Source of the DNA: Distichodus sexfasciatus
Taxonomy: Eukaryota; Chordata; Actinopteri; Characiformes; Distichodontidae
Length of the DNA: 64,000 bases
Assembly (NCBI GenBank): GCA_032718565.1
Contig: JAVGVS010000097.1
Coordinates: 316,227-380,226 of the forward strand
Direction: 5' to 3'
Shown here: positions 45,301 through 56,601 of the stretch, piece by piece
Layout: the number at the start of each line of letters is the position of its first letter
How positions within the stretch are numbered: position 1 is the first letter of the stretch
Program-made: the position numbers and the translations under genes
The notes under the pieces: generated by a model
Database searches by the model: none
Seen by the model: only the letters and a program-made list of their open reading frames with translations
Told to the model about the DNA's origin: nothing

Positions 45301-46613
45301 GATTTGTTTCAATTTTTTCCGCATTAATCGGCTTTGAATCGTCAGTGAAAGAATCGTAATTCGATTAGATTTTTCTTCGCATGAATCAGCTTTGAATCGT
45401 CAGAGAAAGAATCGCGATTTGTTTCAATTTTTTCCACATTAATCGGCTTTGAATCGTCAGAGAAAGAATCGCGATTTGTTTCAATTTTTTCCGCATTAAT
45501 CGGCTTTGAATCGTCAGTGAAAGAATCGTAATTCGATTAGATTTTTCTTCGCATGAATCAGCTTTGAATCGTCAGAGAAAGAATCGCGATTTGTTTCAAT
45601 TTTTTCCACATTAATCGGCTTTGAATCGTCAGAGAAAGAATCGCGATTTGTTTCAATTTTTTCCGCATTAATCGGCTTTGAATCGTCAGTGAAAGAATCG
45701 TAATTCGATTAGATTTTTCTTCGCATGAATCAGCTTTGAATCGTCAGAGAAAGAATCGCGATTTGTTTCAATTTTTTCCACATTAATCGGCTTTGAATCG
45801 TCAGAGAAAGAATCGCGATTTGTTTCAATTTTTTCCGCATTAATCGGCTTTGAATCGTCAGTGAAAGAATCGTAATTCGATTAGATTTTTCTTCGCATGA
45901 ATCAGCTTTGAATCGTCAGAGAAAGAATCGCGATTTGTTTCAATTTTTTCCACATTAATCGGCTTTGAATCGTCAGAGAAAGAATCGCGATTTGTTTCAA
46001 TTTTTTCCGCATTAATCGGCTTTGAATCGTCAGTGAAAGAATCGTAATTCGATTAGATTTTTCTTCGCATGAATCAGCTTTGAATCGTCAGAGAAAGAAT
46101 CGCGATTTGTTTCAATTTTTTCCACATTAATCGGCTTTGAATCGTCAGAGAAAGAATCGCGATTTGTTTCAATTTTTTCCGCATTAATCGGCTTTGAATC
46201 GTCAGTGAAAGAATCGTAATTCGATTAGATTTTTCTTCGCATGAATCAGCTTTGAATCGTCAGAGAAAGAATCGCGATTTGTTTCAATTTTTTCCACATT
46301 AATCGGCTTTGAATCGTCAGAGAAAGAATCGCGATTTGTTTCAATTTTTTCCGCATTAATCGGCTTTGAATCGTCAGTGAAAGAATCGTAATTCGATTAG
46401 ATTTTTCTTCGCATGAATCAGCTTTGAATCGTCAGAGAAAGAATCGCGATTTGTTTCAATTTTTTCCACATTAATCGGCTTTGAATCGTCAGAGAAAGAA
46501 TCGCGATTTGTTTCAATTTTTTCCGCATTAATCGGCTTTGAATCGTCAGTGAAAGAATCGTAATTCGATTAGATTTTTCTTCGCATGAATCAGCTTTGAA
46601 TCGTCAGAGAAAG
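42345..46613 (+). repeat. Homogeneous 172-bp higher-order satellite
   Basis: Three monomers of 57, 58 and 57 bp repeat as one 172-bp unit. The marker CGTAATTCGA recurs at 42431, 42603, 42775 and on to 46559, exactly 24 steps of 172. I saw no difference between units. Monomers share GGCTTTGAATCGTCAG; two of three contain the palindrome AATCGCGATT. Confidence 0.97.
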
Positions 46614-47321
46614 AATGGCGATTTGATTCAATTTTTTTCACATGAATCGGATTTGAATTGTCAGAGAAAGAATCACGATTCGATTCAGTTTTTTCAGCAT
46701 GAATCGGCTTTGAATCATCAGAGAAAGAATCACGATTTGATTTGATTTTTTTCACATGAATCAGCTTTGAATCGTCAGAGAAAGAATCGTGATTTGATTC
46801 AGTTTTTTCCGCATGAATCAGCTTTGAATCATCAGAAAAACAATCATGATTCGATTCAGTTTTTTCCGCATCAATCGGCTTTGAATCATTAGCGAATCGT
46901 GATTCGACTTTTTCGCATGAATCGGCTTTGAATCATCAGAAAATGAATCACGATTCGATTCAGTTTATTCAGCATGAATCGGCTTTGAATCATCAGAGAA
47001 TCACGATTCGATTCGATTTTTTTTGCATGAATCGGCTTTGAATCGTCAGAGAAAGAATCGCAATTCGATTCGATTTTTTTTCACATGAATCAGCTTTGAA
47101 TCATCAGAGAAAGACTCATGATTCGATTCAGTTTTTTCTGCATGAATCGGCTTTGAATCGTCAGAGAAAGAAACATGATTCGATTCAGTTTTTTCTGCAT
47201 GAATCAGCTTTGAATCGTCAGAGAAAGAATCGCGATTGGATTCGATTTTTTTCTGCATGAATCGGCTTTGAATCGTCAGAGAAACAATGACGATTCGATT
47301 CAATTTTTTTCTGCACCCCTA
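46614..47321 (+). repeat. Degenerate edge of the satellite
   Basis: About a dozen diverged monomers of 45-58 bp (TGAATCATCAGAGAAAG, GATTCGATTCAGTTTTTTC). Ends TGCACCCCTA at 47312-47321, the exact reverse complement of the H2 element end TAGGGGTGCA (25298-25307). Confidence 0.92.
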
Positions 47322-47329
47322 CAAAACAA

Positions 47330-47690
47330 GATGAGAAGTAGTGAAGGAGAGAAGAGGAAATGAGAGGAGAATCAAGAAAACAAGAAACAAGAAAGTAAAG
47401 GAGGAAAAGAGGACACAAAAGTATGAGTTAACTAGACACGGAAGAAGTGCGTCAAAGAAGACGGGCCAAGTGAGTGGGAGAGGAGAGGAGACAAGATAGA
47501 AAAAAGAGGAGAGGAGAGAGTAGTGGAGGAAAAGAGATGAAAGAGGAGAGAAAAGCATCAAAGCGGAGAGAAGAGCATCAAAGAGGACAGGCAGAGAGAG
47601 TGGGAGAGGACAGAAGAAGAGACGAGATGAGAGGCTAAGAAGAGAGAGAGAGAGAGAGAGAGAGAGGAGAAGGAAGAAAAACCAAGGGCC
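47330..47690 (+). repeat. Polypurine tract
   Basis: GAGAGGAGAAGAG-rich, with (GA)n at 47640-47668. Confidence 0.9.
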
Positions 47691-48190
47691 TGAGTGTTTT
47701 ACAGTCTCACGTCATTAACAATCAAGATAATTACACACTCCTTAATTAAGCTCCTTTTCTGTGTAATCACAGGATAGCTTCTCTCTGTAATTATATGTAC
47801 TCATTCAGTACTCACACTCGCTTTGCATGGCATGAATTACACGTCTTACTCATCAGCGAATATTGTGAAAGCCAGAGAATGAGCCGGAAATTTCACACAA
47901 ATTACTTTATTGCACTGGAAAGTTTGCAGCTGTTTTGAGGACTTCAGACCTGCATGTTAATGCTGTAGTGAGGTTGAGGGAGGAAGATGTGACCTAATGG
48001 TGCAACCACACACGCTCATCCAAATCAGCATCATCCATTCAGTTCTATTCTCGACAACGCGGGGAGACTGGCTGCAAGTAGTGAAGCAGAGAGTATTTAC
48101 AGATTAGGGGGGACTCCATTTAGGACTTACTACGGTCATCGCCGTACACTACTTCAAAACAGAAGGTGTCACTTTAGCATCATTAGCATG
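47691..48190. other. No feature recognised
   Basis: AT-rich with several TAATTA-type motifs (GATAATTACACACTCCTTAA). Possible non-coding conserved sequence, but unsupported. Confidence 0.35.
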
Positions 48191-48196
48191 ACTTTA

Positions 48197-48420
48197 GGCA
48201 GTTGGTGGCGTAGCGGTAGGGTGTTCGCCAACCGTGATCAGAAGGTCGCTTGTTTAAATCCAGGGCTGGTAAAGTTACAACTGAGGCAAGCACTGCTCCC
48301 CGGGCGCTTGTCAGCTGCCCACTGCTCCTTCACGGATGGGTTAAATGCAGAGGTCAGATTTGGTTGTGGTGCACTGTGTGCTGTGCTGTGGTGTGTTCAC
48401 AATGACAAATAATCACTCAC
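48197..48420 (+). repeat. SINE-A with target duplication
   Basis: GGCAGTTGGTGGCGTAGCGG head and AATGACAAATAATCACTCAC end. Flanked by perfect CTTTA at 48192-48196 and 48421-48425. Confidence 0.9.
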
Positions 48421-48811
48421 CTTTATTAGCCTACACTGTAATATTTAATTGTAGTTGTTTCACAATTTTATCTTCACAGAATCTGTTTCCTTAGAAGAAG
48501 AAAAAATATTTGACTTTTACTAATAAAAACTTAAAATACATTTCGATATACTTTTGCTTAAAGTACTACTTATGAAATGACCAGTTTTTGGCAATTAATA
48601 GTCAAATAAATACATAAAATACAGTAAATCTCAGACAAAAACTTCTGGAATAAATGAATATCTTCTTAATTCAAAATTAATCCGATTTTTTAATTCCACA
48701 ATGATCAACGTCATTATCAGTCTTAAAATTCCTGTATCGTTCAGGCTCCAGTTTCAATTCATCCCAAAACTATCTGGTAGGGTTTAGGTGGGGTTCTATC
48801 TGAGACATTTA

Positions 48812-49025
48812 AGTGAAAGTGCACCACAACATCACGTCACCTCTGCGTTTGACCCATCCTTGAAGGAGCAGTGTGCAGCTGACATGAGCAGCACCCAGGG
48901 AGCAGTGCTTGGGGACGGAACCTTGTTCATGAGTACCTCAATGGTACCTTTACCAGTCTGGGGTTCGAACCGGCAGCGTTCCGATCAAGGGGCCAACTCC
49001 CTAACCGTTATGCTACCTACTGCCC
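48812..49025 (-). repeat. SINE-A
   Basis: TTTGACCCATCCTTGAAGG, GGGAGCAGTGCTTGGGGACG, B box reverse GGTTCGAACCGG, A box reverse CCTAACCGTTATGCTACC. Confidence 0.85.
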
Positions 49026-49076
49026 CAGGATCCTTAAGACACTCAAGTTAATAAGATAACCATGTGTCGCTACTAG

Positions 49077-49193
49077 AGGTGTGAACCTTCACTGGTCTCA
49101 CGATTCCGATTATCAGGTCAACGATTCGATTCGATACGATATCACAATGCATCTCATCAATTTTTCTACCTTACTTCACATTGGACAGCCATA
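49077..49193 (+). mobile_element. hAT-like fragment with GATTCGATTCG
   Basis: TAGAGGTGTGAACC then CACGATTCCGATTATC and CGATTCGATTCGATACG. Same sequence style as H2 and the satellite. The right end was lost or displaced by the next element. Confidence 0.5.
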
Positions 49194-49201
49194 GTTGCTA
49201 C

Positions 49202-50285
49202 TAGAGATGGGGCGATACCACTTTTTTATGTCCGATACCGATACCGATATTGTAAATTTGAATATCTGCCGATACCGATATAAATCTGATACAGTCACAG
49301 TTTTTTAAAACATAAGATAATGCTTTAAAATGTGCGAATACATGACTGAGATATGCTTAAGGAAATGCTTGATTTAAATACTGTTTTCCTACTAAAACAA
49401 TGTAATAATTACACACATGTATATGCTAAATTATTTGTTCTGAAAAATTGTTCGTTTAGACATATACATATTTCTTCTGTCTTATTGATTACACTATAAC
49501 CTTATAAAATTGAAAAATATTTGATCAATTGAAAATGAAATACTGAAGTTTGTCATTTTAAATCAATTTGGCCTATAAATGAGCTGCTTTTGCAGAGAAC
49601 TACATTTCCCACAATCCTCTGCATGCGCCCCGGAGCCACGTCACAATGATGGGTTGGGCGCGCGTTCCAGAATAAAAAAATGGAAAATCTAAATAAACGG
49701 CAGAATTGTGAGTAGAACACTGGTTGTTGTGGTTATTTATCAGCTAAAATATGGTTTGTGTCTGTAATAAAGGCGACATTCTGACCGAACTGGAGCGTTT
49801 TAGCGAGTAACGGCGCTCATGCGCGCGGTCATTAACACAGTGCACGTTTACATCGGGAAAAATGTCATTTATGTGTTTTTATGCATTTACTTCTGTTTTA
49901 GTGCACGGAACATCTCACAAATACTTTCACATGCAGAGGGATCAGGTCTTGTCTTGATTGCGCCTCTGAAAACGTTGTGTGTCACTATTAAGCGTCCGTG
50001 TGAAATACAAGCGGAGCTGCTCTAGCGAGTAAAATAAATTAAACCAAGCTTTGATTCTAGAAAAATTGCCCCGAGCATTTTTTGTAATAGAATTATTTGA
50101 GTTATTGGAACAATCGTTTCAGCTCTACTTTACCGCAGTGCCACTTCCCATGCATAATGAATTGAGCGTGCACGCATTTACAGATCGGCTCCATACAACG
50201 GCCCAATGCCACCGATACCCGATCCAGCCGTTTGAGTCGTTATCGGACCGATACCGATCCACATATCGGATCGGTTACATCTCTA
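49202..50285 (+). mobile_element. hAT-like element (family H1), complete
   Basis: Starts TAGAGATGGGGCGATACC and ends ATCGGTTACATCTCTA. Perfect 8-bp duplication GTTGCTAC at 49194-49201 and 50286-50293. 1084 bp without a transposase frame. Contains GAACTACATTTCCCACAATC. Confidence 0.88.
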
Positions 50286-50293
50286 GTTGCTAC

Positions 50294-52548
50294 CATGATG
50301 TTCTTTTTAACTAGAATTTTTATACCATAGCCAGAAAATCACCAAGCAATGTCAGATATACAGTAAAAACTGTCCAAAAGATGTTTTTGAAATCCGAGTC
50401 ATTGCCGGGGCCGCTTGCTAAGATCCACTCAGCAACATTAAGCTAAAATTAGTTCAATATTAAATTGGAATTCGGTTCAAGTCCATACAGTCCAGCTGCT
50501 TCCAGATGATGGAGTCTCTGATTTAACTCATACTCATATTGAAATATTCTTTTGTTCAGTTCCTTTATGAATGTGCCATGGGAGCCTGAGTGAAAAGGTA
50601 CCTCAATAAACTCTTCAAGTTTCTCAACAAAGGAAACTGAGAAAATTTGTCCAAAATACCGTACTATGGAACACAAAGATGAGTGGGCGCTCCAATCTGT
50701 TTTGGCAAATAGTCTGATGGAAATATGTAGTACGTATGTGATTTGATATGCAGCTCAGGTGTAGCAAGCGATGTAAGCGAAAGGATGGTTGCAATTACAG
50801 ATGATTCAGGGGCTCTCGTCAGCAGAAAGCTGCTACTCTTCATCCTCCTCCTCCTCCTCCTCCTCCTCCTCCGCCTTACAGTAGCTGGCCACCCCATTAG
50901 ACACAGACACAGTTAATCAGCCCACACACCGAGGCCTCTGACTGACAGGCCTGCTGTCTATCTCTCTCCTCGCTCACTTTCCGCTCCCTCCGGTTCACTT
51001 TTCCCATTCCTCAACTGACACCACTCTCCCTCGTTCTGTATCCGTTTGTCCGTCCTGCTGCTGCCTCTCTTTCGCTTTCCATCCGACACGGTTTCTCCTA
51101 CACACTCTCTCATGCTCAGACCGAAACTTTCAGCCGCCAGCAATGTAGTTAATATAGACACAAAAATTTTACCGCAACCTAAAGGCTGTCTGGTTAGTCA
51201 CTCACAAATTTCCATTTGGGCTGGACCAGGACAACTTCCTAACTGAATCAGACCTCCTTCGTCGAGCCATAGAGAGAAAGCAAAAAAAAAGCGCAAAGTA
51301 TTTGTTCCCTTTTTTCACATTAGCATAAACCCCCTCTCACCTCATGATGGTGCTTTTTTAGAGCCGCATTTCCGCTGACTGAAACCTTGAGGAACCCGCC
51401 CACGTCACGAATCAAAAATCCTCTTTTAATTGCATAAGACGTTCGACGTGTGCAGAGATCTCAGCCCCCACTGCATGGGCTCTTGGGTGGAGGTTGCGGG
51501 GGGAGGCAGAGAGACTGAAGAAACATGCAGGTGTGAGAGTTTGATAGGCCGCCACCCCCGCTGCGGGGCGAGGTTTGATTGGCTGAGCTGACCCGACACG
51601 CAAGCCTCTCGGCGTAAGCCGATTTTGCTTTCCCCTCCGCGATTAGCCACTTCTTATTCTTCTGTTAGCCGCTTACGGACTTAAAGTCAGACACTTCGCG
51701 TACACACACACACACACACACACACACAAGCTCATAGCCTTGACCTGATGGTTTTCACCGAGGATTCTCCACGGAAGAGGCGCACAAGAGGGCGAACACA
51801 AATTGCACAAATCACCGGGGTTCAGCGGGTCTGCGATTCGCAACCGTTCAGCTGATTCAACTCATCAAGGAGCTTTATGAACTGAATCGGTGTCAGAACA
51901 GACAAAAAAAGCAAACAAACTCTCTCGAGCCGCAGAATTGTGTTATCAAGAACACGGCCATGTGGCGTCGTCTTATTTAGGGGTTAAACACAAAAGTACA
52001 AAGGCACAGCATTGTGGAGGCCAGAGAAATAGATTAAACCAGTGTCGCTCTTTGAGAGAATAATAATTTCAGCTTTTATTAAATCACACCCGGGCTGCTG
52101 GAGGAGGTTAGTCTCTCTCAGGTTTACTGTGACGGCTGGATGAGGTAGACGAGAGGTCTAAGAGCCTTCCAGCCCTAGAGAAAACCGGGCCTGAGTGTCT
52201 CGCTCATGGTGTTCTGACCTCAGCAGCACTTGGTACCTAAAGCTGGAGAAGCCATCCGTGCTGCTGGAGAGCGAGAGTCCAGCACAGTTTGGTGATTTCC
52301 TTTTTCAAACAGACCTGACTCATCTCTTCAGCCATACACCTGATTTAGAAACCGTGTAAAAGCTTGAAATTGAGTTTGGTAATCACCTCTCCCTCACTCT
52401 GCACACACTGTCCTGACTTGTCTTCAACAATGTAGTCTTCGAGAAATCACAGACAGTTCTTCCTTTTTGCCCGCTCTCTCTCCCAATTCCCAGCTTCCCT
52501 AAAAACCAGGTGATTCAATGCTCCAAGAGGCTTTATTTACCCGTGAGA
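50294..52548. other. Mostly unassigned; (CTC)n and (CA)n inside
   Basis: (CTC)n at 50843-50870 and (CA)n at 51702-51728. I found no exon, including a search for the missing DEP-domain N-terminal segment of rgs7. Confidence 0.45.
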
Positions 52549-52625
52549 TAGGACTGGGCGATGCGGCCTGAAAATAATATTGCGATATTTTTAAGCTATA
52601 TAACGATACAGAGTCTCGATATATG
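52549..52625 (+). mobile_element. hAT-like 5' fragment
   Basis: TAGGACTGGGCGATGCGGCC and ATATTGCGATATTTTTAAGC resemble the TAGGGCTGGGC element class. Confidence 0.45.
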
Positions 52626-52984
52626 CTCTCTTTCTGAGAGAGAAATGTAAGTGAATATGAAAGTTCAAACAAGGAGACCTAATGAGCGCCAGCGCGTTCA
52701 ATCGCATTGCTCCTGGTTGTTCCGCAGCTGCTCGGTTTCCCCCGCCTCCTCCCTCCCACCACTTTCGGCTCCCCGTCCTGGTCCCGGTGAAGGCTCCTTC
52801 GTCTTCTTGTGTGGACTCCCAGCCAGATCTGCCGGCTTCAGAGACAAGTGAACCGACGACCATGCGACAGGCTTCCTCCAAACTTTTCACATACACATTA
52901 AAGAACACTGAAAAAGTTTCATAAAAAATAGCAAAATATCAAATAAATAATTGTCAATCCAAACTGGATGGTCACCTTGGTTGA

Positions 52985-53980
52985 TTTATATTTCCCGAAA
53001 TCCCCCGTGCATGACTCGTGCATGAGCAGTGTCACAGTAATAAGATGGACGCACATTCAGAATAAAAATCAAGTAAATAATATCAAGGAAATAGCTGTAT
53101 TGTGAGTAGAACGCTGGTTGATGTTATTTATCAGCTAAAATAAAGTTTTGCCTGTAATAAAGTGGAAGAGTGGAGTGTTTTTGTGAGTAATGGAGTTCCA
53201 TGTGGGAGTATACATCTTAAAGAATGTCATTTGTGACTCGGCACGGCAAAACCAGTCGCTTCCGAAAAAAACGCTCGTTTATGTTGCGTGGGGTAAAATT
53301 TTGGATTTTTTGTTTTTAGTGTTTTGAAACAGTGGAAGGTCTATACTGTACTGTTGTGAATAAATCTGGCTGAAAAACTTACCCTTTCCATCCTAAAAAC
53401 GTGACTTTCTTGAGGTGAGGAATTCAGTTCCAGCAGAATGTTAAAAGTTTCTGTTTTGACCGCTCTACTTCAATATTTACGGTAAATCCCCTCGTTTACT
53501 AGCGTGAAGATATTTCTCCGGAATCCATGTTCATCTCCCGAGTTCAGTTAACCTAACGCAGGTAGGCTATCCGTGTGGCTGTGTATGAAACGTAGGCTAC
53601 CGTAAATGCAAACGTAGCCGCGACTGCACCAAGCGTCTGTGAGTGCTACGGCGATAGTCAACTTCAAAAGCAGATTTCTCCGTTTCTCACTTGGCGTGAC
53701 AGGAGAAACCCGACTCCTTTGAATGTTGATATCTCAGTCATATGTCGTCCGATTCATTCCATATAGGTATCGTTTTGAAGCTTGATTTATGCCCTTTCAT
53801 GAAAACATAATAACTCAATTTTGAAAATTTGTGACAAGCGACTGGTTTTGCCGTGGAGGGTCACATTTATGCATTTTTCCGCATTTAGGTTTACGTTTTT
53901 GTGCACGGTATAACACAAGCAGTGGTGTTTCTCTCCCGAGCCAAGTCGTCCGCTTCCATCTCTAATGATTGTCTCTGAAA
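52985..53980 (+). mobile_element. hAT-like H1 fragment with W4 inserted
   Basis: TTGTGAGTAGAACGCTGGTT, TTATTTATCAGCTAAAATA and AATGTCATTT match H1 (49711-49870). After the W4 insertion it resumes with TTTATGCATTT and TTTTGTGCACGG. Confidence 0.75.
53233..53864 (+). mobile_element. W4 element, copy 5
   Basis: 632 bp. ATTT duplication at 53229-53232 and 53865-53868. The left end reads GTGACTCGGCACGG; an internal stretch before AAAAAACGCTCG is shortened. Confidence 0.92.
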
Positions 53981-54045
53981 TGGCGTGGATATTCACTTCT
54001 CTCTCTGCACGCTTGCTTTCCTCCGTTTCCGCTACAAAACGTGCA

Positions 54046-54240
54046 CGCACCAAATGTGACCTCTGCGTTTGACCCATCCGTGAAGGAGCAGTGGCCAGCT
54101 GACATGGGCAGCCCCCGGGGAGCAGTGCTTGGGAAGGGTACCTTGCTCATGAGCACCTCAGTGGTATCTTCACCGGTCCGGGATACGCACCGGCGACCTT
54201 CTGATCACAGGGCGAACGCCCAACCGCTACGCCACCAACA
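54046..54240 (-). repeat. SINE-A, 3'-truncated
   Basis: ACCAAATGTGACCTCTGCG, GAAGGAGCAGTGGCCAGCTG, and the head at right CAACCGCTACGCCACC. Confidence 0.83.
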
Positions 54241-54569
54241 AGCCGAGAGATACAGAGAGAGAAAGAATCGCGTTTGGGTTGGATTTTTATCGCACGCTGT
54301 TAAAAAGCTTTATTTTTAATAGTGAAACGGCATTTTTTTCCCACAACTTCACCTGTTCGTTAGTTGCGGTGCGGTTACACGGTTTGGAGCCATAGGGCAC
54401 CACAATACAACATTACTCTCCTTACTTGTTTCATGCTTAATTGTCTTGTTAAGCCTTTCATTTGGATTCCGTCTGTTCCTGAGGGGCAGCACAGTTCACT
54501 GAGTTCTCCTCTCCAACATATGCAGTTCAACTCGTATGCTAATCATCAGGGCTGAAGACACCCTTCAGA

Positions 54570-54660
54570 GCAGGGGTGGGCGATTCATTTCCCCAAGGGC
54601 CACATGACAAATTTGGATTGACACGGAGGGCCGAACCAGTAGACTGTAATCTACTCTGCT
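54570..54660. mobile_element. Possible hAT-like end
   Basis: CAGGGGTGGGCGATTCATTT and AAGGGCCACATGACAAATTT resemble the CAGGGGTGGGCAA class of hAT MITE ends. Confidence 0.4.
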
Positions 54661-55117
54661 TCATTTAAAAAAACAGACAATTGTCTAATTTTGATTTGCT
54701 CCTACTGTTAATACTAGATGTTACGGTTAACGGCTTGAGCCCGATCGGCTCCGGTACCGGGGGCAGAACGGGAAGGCTTCAAAATAGTCAGTAAACATAA
54801 ACAAACATATACATGCGGCACATCCACATCACCGATAGAATCTCGTCTAAAAATCTCAAACAACAAATTCCACCTAAACATAACACAATTCCAACACCAA
54901 ACACATAAATAAAGAACAAAAACACCACGTAGGTCTACGGGGAGGAAATACGGCTGTAGAATCTACACTACTATGGCTAACCATGCATACCGTATATCAC
55001 ATGAAAGCCCAGACTCTGCAGATTACGCAGATAATATGTATTTTTTGGGGCAAACATGATTTTTTTTTTCATGTTCTGCTGTGTTGCATCTTCCTTTATT
55101 CTGACCCAGTAACAATG
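54661..55117. other. No feature recognised
   Basis: Nothing recognised. Confidence 0.5.
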
Positions 55118-55119
55118 TA

Positions 55120-55672
55120 CACTACCAGACAAAAGTTTGGACACACCTCCCTATTCAATGTTTTTTCTTTATTTTCATTACTATTTACATTGTAGATTCT
55201 CACTAAAGGCATCAAAACTATGAATGAACTGTGTAAGGGCTATTTGACCAAGAAGGAGAGTGATGGAGTGCTGCACCAGATGGCCTGGCCTCCACAGTCA
55301 CCTGACCAAACCCAATCGAGATGGTTTGGGATGAGATGGACCGTAGAGTGAAGGCAAAAGGGCCAACAAGTGGTCAGCATCTCTGGGAACTCCTTCAAGA
55401 CTGTTGGAAAAACATTTCAGGTGACTACCTCATGAAGCTCATCGAGAGAATGCCAAGAGTGTGCAAAGCAGTGATCAAAGCAAAGGGTGGTTATTTTCAA
55501 GAATCTAAGATATAAAACATGTTTTGGGTTATTTCACACTTTTTGTTTACTACATAATTCCATATGTGTTCATTCATAGTGCCTTCAGTGAGAATCTACA
55601 ATGTCAATAGTCATGATAATAAAGAATAAAACATTGAATGGGAAGGTGTGTCCAAACTTTTCACTGGTAGTG
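55120..55672 (+). mobile_element. Tc1-like element, second family, internally deleted
   Basis: Ends CACTACCAGACAAAAGTTTG and CAAACTTTTCACTGGTAGTG, flanked by TA at 55118-55119 and 55673-55674. It keeps the C-terminal transposase part (MVWDEMDRRVKAKGPTSGQH onward to 55515). The frame is broken just before it, where one base is missing from the SPDLNPIE-type motif holding the catalytic Glu. The first catalytic residues are deleted. Inactive. Confidence 0.88.
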
Positions 55673-55979
55673 TATGCTGATTCCAAAATAATCTCACAAG
55701 TGTTACCTTTATAATGATACCAAAAGCATAAAAATAGACATTGTGGTTGCTGAAATATACACATTTTATTTTGGGTATTTTTTTTAGAGCAAAAATCTGT
55801 AAAACAGTCTCAGGGTTTAACAGGTTAAGCTATAAATTGCAGAACAGGACATATTATATTTTTATGACAATACATTCTTTTAACAACAAAAGCAATATTG
55901 AAATATGTACGTTTCACCTTCAAAATAGAAGCAATGCTGTTGAAGGGTGAGCATAAAGTCCACTGCTCATGTTTGATTT

Positions 55980-56341
55980 TTATGTCAGTCAGTCAGTCAG
56001 TCAGTCATTAACTGGGGTCGCGGGGGGAACCGGAGCCTATCCCGGGAACGTGCAGGCGCAGGTGGGGAACAACCCCGGGCAGGCGCCAACACACTGCGGG
56101 GCACACACACTCACACAATCATTCACACCTTACAGCGCCAATTTAGAGTCGCCAATTAACCTATACCGCATGACTTTGGACTGTGGGAGGTAACCGGAAC
56201 ACCCGGAGTAAACCCACACGAACACGGGGAGAGCACGCAAACTCCACACAGAAAGACCCTACGGCCGTCCCCGGGGTTCGAACCCAGGGACATCTCGTTG
56301 TGAGGCGGCAGCGCTAACCACTGCGCCACCGTGCCACCCAC
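55980..56341 (-). repeat. SINE-B, near full length
   Basis: (GTCA)n at the tail side, GGAGCCTATCCCGGGAACG, GGGGTTCGAACCCAGGG and GCGCTAACCACTGCGCCACC. Confidence 0.88.
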
Positions 56342-56392
56342 CTTTAAACATCATATGGCAATATCTACATCACAAGTAACATCAGTTGACAG

Positions 56393-56601
56393 TGTAACGG
56401 TTAGGGAGTTGGCCCTGTGATCGGAAGGTCGCCAGTTCAAGTTCCGGATCTGTAAAGGTACGACCGAGGTACTCATGAACAAGGTACCGTTCCCAAACAC
56501 TGCTTAACGGGCGCTGCCAAACCAAAAGCCCACTGCTCCTTTGCGGGTGGGTCATGGTGCAGCGTGTGCTGTGCTGCGTTCACAACGACAAATAATCACT
56601 C
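56393..56601 (+). repeat. SINE-A
   Basis: GTAACGGTTAGGGAGTTGGC, GCCAGTTCAAGTTCC and tail ACGACAAATAATCACTCA. Confidence 0.85.

Noticed and set aside
42345..46613. CRISPR-like array
   Set aside because: Regular repeats but no unique spacers, and the host is a vertebrate; it is a satellite.
46546..47303. Minus open frames encoding a 19-residue repeat (SNRDSFSDDSKPIHAEKT-like)
   Set aside because: A 57-bp monomer is 19 codons, so degenerate satellite gives a periodic peptide by arithmetic; the 172-bp units elsewhere break the frame.
50664..50897. Arg-rich minus open frame
   Set aside because: The Arg run is a (CTC)n microsatellite.
55321..55515. Functional transposase gene
   Set aside because: Only the C-terminal end remains; the catalytic region is deleted and the frame is broken upstream.
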